Shown: positions 20,147 to 30,040 of the stretch, piece after piece
Position numbering within the stretch: the first letter of the stretch is position 1
Layout of the letters: each line of letters starts with the position of its first letter
Source of the DNA: Harmothoe impar
Taxonomy: Eukaryota > Annelida > Polychaeta > Phyllodocida > Polynoidae
Direction: 5' to 3'
DNA: 64,000 bases
Assembly: GCA_947462335.1 (NCBI GenBank)
Contig: OX381704.1
Coordinates: 26,931,955-26,995,954 of the forward strand
Notes under the pieces: model-generated
What the model saw: only the letters and a program-made list of their open reading frames with translations
What the model was told of the DNA's origin: nothing
Databases searched by the model: none
Translations under genes and position numbers: made by a program

Positions 20147-23100
20147 TTATGTCCCCGTTGTCCTCATTGGTGGCGAGACCAGGATAACACCATCTCCTCT
20201 CACGAACAGCATCGGTACATTGCGCTTTGTCGCCTGAAAAAAAAGTCAATTAATAGTTACATTCAACAAAAATATCTATTAAGATCATTTGTTATATTTT
20301 CAAAGAGAGAAATAAATACATTGTATTGGCCAATAGCCGGGGCCAGTAGGCGGCCTATTAATTAACATCGACCAATTCCGTAATTCCTAATTTAACTTTT
20401 CTTTTAATATTCATATACTCTCATTGTGATTACCTTAGATGCTATCAAATTCAAGTAAAATGGAAAGCCTAGTCACCTTATAGATTTCCTCATATGTCTC
20501 TTCATCAATCTCAACTGTGGTGACGGTCTCCTCTACGTCACCCAGGATCATATTCAGATGTTGGTCATAGGCCTGCAAAAAGGGAACATTTAACTGTAGT
20601 TAGATATGAATGCTACCGTAGTCCACAACCTTTGGGATCATGCAGCAATACCAATATAGCCGCAATTATTTATTATGGTCTTCAGAGAATGAGTGCTAAC
20701 CATGGCGCTTATATTAACAGTTATTCTTCAGGGATATTATTTGCATATTTTGGGAATCCAACAAAAGAAATAGATATTTTGAACCAAGCTATTCTTAACA
20801 GTGTACCGGTCGATACGTCACAGTGCTAAAGCAAATATTTTAAGCGCAAGAGAGGGAGGGAAACTACCCGTACCGGCATGAGTAAGGGTCGACAAGATGC
20901 ATGAATGTAGCCCTGGCGGCTGCATTCATGCATCATAACGACAAAGGGCATGTTACATTAAAGCACTATACGGCCCTTAAAAGGTTACACAGAACACACT
21001 GAATAAAGTCATCAGACAGGATGTTCTTACATGGAGGCGGCCTCGCAGTTCACGGTCGTTTCTCATCTTGACGTAGATTCTCTCATCCAGACTCAGACGG
21101 ATCAGGTCCAGAGGTTCTTCAACTGTCGGCGTTGGCGCCGCCTGTCCACAAGAGAATTAATAATATAGTTGTAATGTACATCCTGTATAAAACTAGAGAC
21201 GGAGAACAATGCAAAACTGGGATTCCGCTACTAGCCACTCGCCAAATTGCCAATGGGGAATCAAAGCTCATTTTGGCTAATGCTACCCACTGAAAATTCG
21301 CCAAATTGGCTTGAAATTGGCTCATTCTGGATGTAGGACTGTTTGGGCTCCTTTCCTTGGAGGGGAGGGGGGGGGGGGTAACATGAGGGAAAAGCCTTAG
21401 ATGCACTATGAAAAGGATTAGGGTGAGGGCAACTGTCCGAACATAATACTTAAAATATGTAAGGTTTGGTTAATTAGTACATATATACAATTGGGCTAAG
21501 CAAAATTGATGCAAATTCACCAAATTGGCTAATAGAGAACAAGTCCCAGCGGAATCCCAGCAAAATGTATCTCGCTCTTTGTTTGCGTTCTAACCCAAAA
21601 TGTTCTCCTTGTACGATGAAATACCCTTGGCTGTAAATGAGTCATTTTCTAAAAGATTTATTCTTCAGTTACATGTACCAGAGATAGACCATGCTTTGGC
21701 CTTTTGGCGGATGACCAGTAAGAACCCGAATAAGTGTGGACTGGTGTATTCCATGTGAAATAAGGTTATGTCAAGTTTATACAAGTTTTCTATGCAGTCA
21801 TACTTTTTTTTTCCATTTCTTTCCACAGTGGTAATACTTTTTTGACACGCGCATGTGTGGTAGGCGAGAGGGTGATAAATCATGATCTTTATGCATGTTC
21901 ACTTCCCCTCGACATCAGACTCACCCACAGTGACCGGCTAGTGACGACATGCACTCGTTAAATCATGTTACGCCGAAATCCGGTTCTAGACATGTATGAG
22001 GGTCATCCCGACACTCTACACCACTCATGTAGGGTCATCGTCACAGCTACCGACCCTGAACCAGGCGTGGCGGGAGGATGGGGAGGCCCAGAGAGGGTCA
22101 ACACTTAAATGTGTGGGGTCTGTATTGCCAGGGGCGGATTGGGGGGGAGGGAGCCAGTGTATGCCCCCCCCCCCCCCCACCCTTTTTGGACCGAATTAAA
22201 AAAAATATATAGATATTTGTGTGTGTGTTGGGGGGGGGGGTGAACGATGCCACCCGCCCCTTTTTTCAAAATCCTGTATCCGCCCCTGATTCCACTCAAG
22301 CTTCAGATGGATTACCGGTAAACATAATGACAATCATACAGAAGTTAATAATATGGAAGCAATGGAAGCAGTTCACCATTCCATGATGAAACATAGTTAA
22401 AGGTTTAATAGAGAGTCATATCTAACATTAAGTCTCACGCTGGTTGAAACCCCATCAGGGCCCCTATCCACTCTCCAGTGATATCCCAGATGCTGCTCCA
22501 CCCATCATACCCAGCAGTGTGCAGGGACTGAACCTCTGCAGGCGAGTGAGCAGCCAATAGGAGAGTCTATGAGCTCATTAATATTCAATGAGATTCCTTC
22601 TCGGTGCAGCCAACCCCAATGGCGGCCATGAGTGAGTGTCTCTGACTGGTAGTGGTTGCATGAGGACGCACACAGTGATGGTGTATAGACTATACAGGTC
22701 CGACAAGCAGCAGTCAGGGGGAGAGAACACACACGGACACTGATCATGCCATCAGGCGTCCACTGGTGGGAACTGGAACCGTTTTCCTGACAGTAGTTGC
22801 TCAACAATAACAACTGTCAGTCTCAGAGCATCTACTGATCTAGCTTTTCTAGGTGAGTGCCTACCACCAAGACTACTCCAGACCCAGACACCTTGGAGCT
22901 ACACCAGGGGAGCAGAAGACACATATAGCACGTCTACCACCTGCAACTCTACTTGCAGTTTGTTTGTCAACACAGTTTTCCCGAGGCGTAGTTTGTGTTG
23001 AATGACAGACTACTCTCCTCTGGCATCGTTCAAGTCACATTTCTCAAACTATCATCATTTCTATACTGACAGTGCTAGGAAAACTTCTTGAGAGGAATAG

Positions 23101-26100
23101 GTGTCACTGACAGGTCTAAAGTGTGCACACAACACACTATAGCCTATAACACAACGTTGTTTAACTTTGATCTGATACTAGGCATCACTGCAACAGAGAA
23201 AGCTGCAGTATATGCCTAATTTCTCAACCTTATCTCACCATCTCAACCTCAGTAACGACCATGGCAGTCAGCCCTTTGATAATGGATTCTGGCCTGACAA
23301 ATGGGCATGTCAGCCTGAATGGACTGAACATTCAAGACCACAAACCAAATCTCCTCTGGCATGTTAGAAACCGTGAGAGTTACAATCCATTAGCCTTGTA
23401 CAGGCCGTATGATGTGGCCTTTCTCTGGGACAACAGGGCCGTTGTTGTGGAGGGTTTCTGGCCCTACAGCCGTATACAAATCCTGGACCATGATGGAAAA
23501 TGTGCTGCATCTATTGGCCAGGGAGAGATTCTACCGTTCGGCATTACTATCGACAGCGAAGGCTACATGGCCATCACAGATCACAGAGAGCGTACTGTCA
23601 AGTTCTTCACACCAAATGGAGACATTCAGCTCTCGTGGAAGCCCGACATGTTTGAGTGGCCTGACGGTATTGCCAGCACAGGAGCGGGGCAGTATGTGGT
23701 CACCGACTGGACGAGGGGTGTCGTCAGTATCCACGACATAGATGGTGTAAAGCTGCGCGAGTTCAAGACGAGCGATAGAGGAGAGAGTTTCTCCCGCCCA
23801 GCGTATGTCGAAGTGGATGCGCACCAGCGAATCATTGTAACAGACTCAGGAGACCATACTGTCAAAGTGTATGACATGAGTGGCAAGCAGCTGGTTAAGT
23901 TTGGTGCTAGCTGCCAGCACAGCAGTGCTATCCCAATGAAGGACCCCCGGGGTATCACCATCAACAAGACAGGCAACATCCTGGTGGCAGAGTCAGCTAA
24001 CAACTGTGTCTCATGTTACAGCCCTGATGGCCGGTTTATTGAGTACCTCCTGACCCCACATGAAAATGACACCAAGTATCCCTGGGGGTTGGCAATGAAC
24101 AGCCATGGCCAGCTCCTGGTTAGTGAGCAAAAGATCAACTCAGAGCCCGGTCTCAAACTCTACCAGTGTGCTTTTTGAATTTCATCCAAGAACAAATGAT
24201 TGATATTAAGAACAATCTCTGGAAAAAGATCTGATGAACAAGGAGAGCATCTTAGCTGCCTGCCGATTTTTTTTTTCTGTTTCTTATGTTTGCCGATGAG
24301 GCTAGTAGATGATCATGATTGGTAAAATATAAATACTAATTGCTTTGTAAACTGTGCACCGCACACATGTGTTTTATGACATGACCAAACCATACCATTT
24401 TATTTGGTAATGATTGTTTGCTGTGTCGCCACCGTGTTCTAGATACATGTATGCCTTTCCTCCTAAACATTGTGTTATACAAAGTTGCTTTTTTTGTTCA
24501 CGGTATACATGTATCATAACTTAGCTATATATTATGTGAATGTAATAATAGTGGGTTTATAGTGATATCGATAACCGTCATCTGGTTGTGATGGTACGTG
24601 ACACTCGAGTATACTAAATGCCCAAGTCAGTTTATTTGATAAATGGACCAAACCTGGAATTATCTCCCCAGTTGTGCAGTTTTATTGTACGTTAAGTAGA
24701 TCTTAGGTTATGGCTGAATTTAATTTTGGCCCTGTAAATAGAAATTATTTTCCCTATGGGACTAGTTTAAATGCATGTTAAACATGCCCGACAGAGATCT
24801 TCGGCAATAATTATGGTCATATTAATGACTAACCTATCCCACAGAATAGTGGTCTGCAGTATTTATCTTAGACATACCAGAGGTGCCACTCCCTGGTTGA
24901 CAAAATCTAGGAATTATTATAATTTGAGTCCATTTACATAGATTAATATGGCAATCCTAGAGAAACAGAAGTAGATGCTACAAAAATAGGAAAAGTGTAT
25001 AATTATATATTTTCAGGAAAGTTTGCTTGTTTACTCATTCACCCTGAATATATTCGTCAAGAAGGGTTATGAACATTAACCCTATCATCATGTCACTGTC
25101 TATGTAATTAACTAAATATGTGAACGATAAAAAAAATTAAAGAAGGAAATATGTACATATAGATCTATATCGGCATACTGTTTTCACTATTCACATGCGA
25201 ATTCCCACTGAAAGAAATTATCAAATAATAAAAGCTAATATTTTTAAGATGTTGCGTCTATAATTCATTGTTATATCCTTCAGTCCACGTGTTAGATAGA
25301 CTACACCTGGACACGGTTCTTCCATATACCCACTGCCCCACAGGGTCAAGACGAGGTGTTATACACTGAGTCGATGACCAGTGGGCAGTGGGTATAGGCG
25401 TCTAGCCGGTTGCATTATCAACCAATGAGAAAATTCCCTGGCCTTCACTGCGGAATTCTTAGGGGGCATTATGTAACAGCCTGTTCCCATTGTGATTGCT
25501 GTATCAGTGCTTATCTCGCTGGTTACCAGATCAAGCAATGGTGCCCCCTACTAAGTCTAAGGAACCTGCAACATCGGTATATGGAAGGACTGTGGCCAGG
25601 TGTAGTCTATCTGACTTAACCCTTGGGTATGCAATATACCCAAGGTGCGAAGTCCTTTGTCTAAGCCTTCCCCCGTGGCCTGCTCATTTGTCTTCCCTAT
25701 AAAAAAATACAGATATCTCCTTGGCCTGGTGGGTGTATTGCATGGTTAATATGGGAGAGAGGGGGGTCATGGAGGCCTCATCCTACAGACTTCCCTTCGA
25801 CTCTTAGTTCGGAAATATGGATGTGACTTGGCGTTCACCCCTGTTCAGGTACCCCCCCCCCCCCTCCCCCGCCTTCATCATACTCATCATACTGTGTCTG
25901 GTGGTAGGCCTAGCACTGGAGATAGATAGGTTTCGCTTGTTATAAGCTCATCAGTCATCTAATAGTCTCATTTTAAAGGGACTATCGCGGACAAGGTGTC
26001 TAGATTTAGTCTAGAACTTTAGGAGAGCGGGCCTAGGTATTTATTTTATTGACTAAAGTCTATAATAAATACCCAAGGCTGGACTGAAGACTGTCTACAC

Positions 26101-29100
26101 ACTAATAAAAAATACCGGTAACAATGGAATTTTTAGACGAGGCAAAAGGATTTGATGCCAGTGTGAAGACAGGTCCAGAGGAAAACTGGAGCCCATATTA
26201 TGGGTCTAAATCCCCCAGTTATTTCCCACCTCGGAATATACGTCCGAATTTGGGAACTGGGGGCCACACGGGGGCGCCGGTTGGGGTAATTTCCTCTTGG
26301 GTTTGAATTTACCACTCTTTTTGACACGCTGATAGACAGGAGCATCTATCAGATTCGGTCCAAAAAAAAACAAAAAACTTTTTTAGCCCAGGCCAGAGCC
26401 ACCGGGCCCATAGCTTCAAAATCTATGGGCCCATACCTATAACTGCAGGCCCAGAATAATATATAATTTATATAATACTGATATAGATATATTCTTCTAG
26501 AATCTTACCCAATCACTCCTGTGGGTCACCCGGGCCCAAAGGAAGATAATTATCAGAAAACTGCGGGCCTGGATCCAGAACTACGGGCCATTGGCTCCCA
26601 GGCCAGCGTTAGTGTCTACCCCTGGCACAGTAAAACTTCGTTATAAGGAGCACCTTGGGACCAGTACAATTTTCTTCTTATAAGCAAGAGCTCCTTATAA
26701 GCAAGGTCAGCCTTACTAAGGTCTAGATAACAGTATACTCCCTACAGGTGTCTATTATACCCTAATAGACTTGATTCAAATACAACTTAGATGGGTGCAT
26801 GTATTATTTCAAGTCTACAATCCCTCCAGGTCTATGGAACGTTCGATCTTGCTTCTTCCCTAGGCCAGCTACAAAAGCATTCTTCCCACATCTCTAGTCT
26901 TGTATGGTGGGCAGTTTTAAGCAGTCTGATACCGTAGCCCTGAGAGATGACTTCCCAGGATACAGTTTGCAAATATGAAATGAAAAAATAAGCCAAAATT
27001 ACCCCCTTATATCAGAGGTTCAGGTAAAACCACCTCCTTCTAAGAGAGTTTTCTCACTATAGAAATGTATAGGGGAAAATCGGGACCACACAAATCTGCT
27101 CGTTTTAAGCAAGTTCTCCTTATATCGGATTCCTTATGACGAAGTTTCACTGTAATAGGCCCCCTTATGGTTGCAATTCATGTACCAACTCTTGCAATCT
27201 CACACCTCCTTGTACGTGGATCCCAAGCATTTGTGTAATTTATTCCTATCTCGACTTCCTCAGCTATTTTACACATTTGAAAGAAATGGAGAGTGTTTAT
27301 GAGTGTAAATGACTGTTTCCTATTGATAGATACATGTACTTTTGTTTTCTTTCAAACCTGTAAAATAGCTAAGAATATTGAGTTTGAAATATACTTCACG
27401 AAGAGAGAAAATCCTTGGGAACCTCTTACTTGTAATCAACCCCGGAGTGGGCTGAAGCAGGGCAGGAAACGGCAATCATAAGAGGGCGAATAACTAGCCT
27501 ACTAGCCGGGCCTACTAGTTACTGGGGTACTGGCACTGGTAGGCCTTAATTAAAAAATCGGCCCTTGTCTTCAAGCAGCCTTGGCTTGGTGGCCGAGGGG
27601 GGGGGGGGCTGTAATTTGAGTATGTACCGTAAGCAAGGAGGGGGTACACAAACAATATTTTGACCCAAAAATACCGCAAAAATGACCTTTATTAACCCTT
27701 TAGTTACAGCATGATGCCTTCATGCATCATGCCCTTGGTCGTCATGATGCATTCATGCAGCTCTGGCGAGTGACTCGCCAGTGCTGCATTCATGCATCAT
27801 GACGACCCGATGAGGTGTAGACACTCCCAGAGGGTCGTCCTGATGCACCAATGCAGGACTGGTGAGTTACTCGCTGAGGCTGCATTGGTGCATCATGACG
27901 ACGAGTGTCATCTTTGAGTCTGACTAAAACCTTAAATAATCAAGTCAGGAAATAAAGTTCATAATTCTACATTGCCACAAAAAAAAACGGTTGATTAAAT
28001 ATACATTGTACATAAAAATTAATATTGAGTGATAATTTTTTAACAACACGAATTTGGACTTGTTTTGAGCCTGTTTTGAGCCAAAAAGCCTGCAGGTTAC
28101 TGTGCGTGTACCGTAAACTGGGGTGACTTTGGCTTCCCGGGGTGACTTTGGCTCACTAGGAAAAAAGTGTTGTTTTGATATCTAGACATGTTCCAGATGC
28201 CCCCCAACTGAAGGAAACTGTATTAAATGATTTTGTTAGTGCCTCATTGAATATATTGTAATTTTTTTATTCTTTCAAATTCAATATTTCACTTAAAAAT
28301 ATTTGAGGAAAAAGAATTAATTTTTTTACCAAAATTATGAATATAGGGCAACTTTCATGTGGGCATTTGAGGCTATCACATATGAGGAAAATATATCCCC
28401 CCAAAATTAAACATAATTACAATGGTACTTTGGCTCCATAGAAAATTAGATTAAAAAAATATATTATCATTGTGAAAATGCACTTTGATGATTTTTTTTT
28501 GGTTTTCCTGTGGAAAATGGGGTGACTTTGGCTCTTACGGGGTGACTTTGGCTCAAACATAAAAATGTCCTGCCACAAGCCCTGGAGAATTCAGTTACAC
28601 TTCAATAAGGAAGATCATCATTTTAAATTTATATTTATATCAATCCTTTGTCATAATGAGTGTTTTTCTAAATTTTGACAATGTAGGCATATAAAATTCA
28701 TGGCAGAGAAAATGTGTGCCATCAAAAAAAGTCAAAAAGTCAAAAATGAGCCAAAGACACCCCACCTTTTTGGGACAAATTTTCAAAATTTTGCATTTTT
28801 TCACCCAAGTGTTTTTATAGTTTAGTCATGTAGCAAATAATCAAGTTCTCTTTTAAAATTAGCATATATACTTGTGTCAAGATTTTTATCCCATGTGGCT
28901 TCAATCCATAATATCCCTCATAGGCACATAGTAGGCCTTTGCCCCCATGCAAAGATATTTTGAGCCAAAGTCACCCCAAAGCCGGGGTGACTTTGGGTCA
29001 CATTAAAATTGGAAGTTAAAAAACCTTCCAATGGATTTTTTTTGGTTTTATATTTTTGAGCCCAGTGGATTAACACATATGCATGATATAACAACCATAA

Positions 29101-29791
29101 ATGTTATAAATCCTGGCATTTCACAAACTTATGGAATCAAATATAGCAAAAGTGAGCCAAAGTCACCCCAGTTTACGGTATGCGTCAAAGACAAAGGGCC
29201 CGCGCGCGAGCCGATTTTCGACCCCAAGGGAGGGGGGTCAAAAATGTTGACCTCTTGACCGGGGGTAGGGGGGGTGTAAAAGAAATATGCGCGCTCCGCG
29301 CGAAAACCCACTACCCTCCCCTGGGCCATGTTAAAAAATGATCACTCCCTATATAATATAATATCAAAGATACTGTACTAGTCTGTAGGCTGGTCTCAGC
29401 TAATATACTTCACTAAATAAATGCGTTAAATGTGTTGCATCTTGGCTGTTGGATCTGTAGTCACTATGCGTACAGAGTGCACCAGCAGCAGGGGGCAAAT
29501 TTGCTCAAAATTCTGTCTTTTTTAAATATTTAATTGTCTTTATTTTTACGCCAAAAGTGGTGTCAAGCTTTTAGAATTGAACTGAGCAACAAGAACCCCT
29601 ATTATCGCTCGATACCTCCAGGGATATATAAAGGTTCATACTGATTCCCTTTGAAGAATGTCGCTCATGCACACATGCTACATAACATAGATACAATTAA
29701 GCTCCTAACAATGACAAACTATTCCTGAATTATGCTATTTCTATATGATTAAACACAAACAGTAACGCACCTGCTCCGAATCGTCCGCCAT
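20147..29791 (-). CDS. LSM3: LSM3, complete (haplotype B)
   Basis: Four minus-strand exons: 29771-29791, 21031-21141, 20477-20572 and 20147-20233 (stop TAA), all with good splice signals and all phase 0. Product is 104 residues (vertebrate LSM3: 102). It starts MADDSEQ, then [20 protein letters not shown]; the Sm1 motif spans exons 2 and 3 ([27 protein letters not shown]) and Sm2 is in exon 4 ([15 protein letters not shown]). The protein joins the heteroheptameric LSM2-8 ring on U6 snRNA in the nucleus and the LSM1-7 ring in mRNA decapping in the cytoplasm. Intron 1 is 8.6 kb and encloses the NHL gene on the opposite strand. The tiny first exon was placed by its match to the known N-terminus and its GTGCGT donor. 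Confidence 0.95.
20888..20942. repeat. 55-bp hairpin, haplotype B
   Basis: Allele of 112-166, with one change that improves pairing (GCATTCATGC in place of CCATTCATGC). Confidence 0.55.
21218..21559. repeat. Small inverted-repeat element, haplotype B
   Basis: Allele of 1361-1713. Termini GGGATTCCGCT and AGCGGAATCCC are perfect complements here. Confidence 0.55.
22129..22288. mobile_element. hAT-like MITE, haplotype B
   Basis: Allele of 2276-2438 with both ends intact: CAGGGGCGGAT and ATCCGCCCCTG. Confidence 0.6.
22450..23260 (+). promoter_or_regulatory. NHL gene upstream region, haplotype B
   Basis: Allele of 2600-3442. The putative 5' UTR donor follows 22852 and the acceptor ends at 23252, giving a possible 400-bp untranslated intron. 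Confidence 0.45.
23261..24178 (+). CDS. NHL-repeat beta-propeller protein, haplotype B copy
   Basis: Allele of 3443-4360 with the same 305-residue length and six NHL blades. I counted about nine base changes over 918 bp. Only one alters the protein (KQLIKF to KQLVKF at about residue 213); the others are synonymous. This shows the frame is under purifying selection in both copies and is a real gene. It stands alone without a TRIM module and lies antisense within LSM3 intron 1, so LSM3 pre-mRNA contains its complement. Start context ACCATGG. Identity of the binding partner is unknown. Confidence 0.87.
   Translation: MAVSPLIMDSGLTNGHVSLNGLNIQDHKPNLLWHVRNRESYNPLALYRPYDVAFLWDNRAVVVEGFWPYSRIQILDHDGKCAASIGQGEILPFGITIDSEGYMAITDHRERTVKFFTPNGDIQLSWKPDMFEWPDGIASTGAGQYVVTDWTRGVVSIHDIDGVKLREFKTSDRGESFSRPAYVEVDAHQRIIVTDSGDHTVKVYDMSGKQLVKFGASCQHSSAIPMKDPRGITINKTGNILVAESANNCVSCYSPDGRFIEYLLTPHENDTKYPWGLAMNSHGQLLVSEQKINSEPGLKLYQCAF
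24179..25232 (+). other. NHL gene 3' UTR, haplotype B
   Basis: Similar throughout to 4361-5425 and closed by AATAAA at 25227-25232. No other coding signal. Confidence 0.45.
25291..25614. mobile_element. Foldback element, long form
   Basis: Allele of 5485-5623 with the same GATAGACTACACCTGG ends but about 185 bp of extra middle sequence. Confidence 0.6.
26638..27152. mobile_element. Pogo-like non-autonomous element, haplotype B
   Basis: Allele of 7311-8523 without the 690-bp insertion. Starts CAGTAAAACTTCGTTATAAG and ends TTTCACTG before TA; the left TA has become CA. Confidence 0.7.
27738..27806. repeat. 69-bp hairpin, haplotype B
   Basis: Allele of 9112-9180, followed 28 bp later by a second member of the family. 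Confidence 0.6.
27834..27902. repeat. 69-bp hairpin, diverged second member
   Basis: Same length and layout as 27738-27806, but the stem middle reads GCACCAATGCAG / CTGCATTGGTGC instead of GCATTCATGCAG / CTGCATTCATGC. Both arms have changed together, so pairing is kept and even improved. Present only in haplotype B. Confidence 0.65.
28109..29180. mobile_element. 1.07-kb element with iterated GGGGTGACTTTGGCTC motif
   Basis: Termini TACCGTAAACTGGGGTGACT and its exact complement. The motif GGGGTGACTTTGGCTC recurs near both ends and in the middle (about 28130, 28520, 28540, 28748, 28963 and 28980) in both orientations. The interior is AT-rich with no transposase. TGCGT lies outside both ends and may be the target duplication. 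Haplotype B only, and TACCGTAA links it to the MITEs at 30908 and 56040. Confidence 0.75.
29220..29352. mobile_element. G-rich MITE remnant
   Basis: Ends TTAAAAAATGATCACTCCC and contains GCGCGCTCCGCGCGAAA, both shared with the element at 48911-49238. The left end is missing. Confidence 0.5.
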
Positions 29792-30040
29792 GCTTATTTA
29801 CGCCGGTTTAAGGTCGCACAATGCAATTTCAGTAAGTTGTATACAATAAAAAAACTTTAGGAGTTATGTAGAGCACATTTTATTAAAATCATAAGATGTT
29901 CTGCTTAGTTGATATTTCAAATTCAAGAAGCTACTAATGATTTGAATTTGTGATGTATGTGCTTGTAAAATAAAGGTGTTACTTCGTCGTGCTCATATTT
30001 ACTATCGTCACACAACTCATGTGATGTGGGTGTTTTCATC
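29792..30040. promoter_or_regulatory. LSM3/WASHC4 divergent promoter, haplotype B
   Basis: 249 bp between the two start codons; same features as 14318-14565, including TCATGTGA just upstream of WASHC4. Confidence 0.6.

Noticed and set aside
22613..22630. Minus-strand ATGGCCGCCATTGGG as LSM3 exon 1
   Set aside because: Poor donor; the exon at 29771-29791 matches the known N-terminus MADD--Q and has a good GTGCGT donor.
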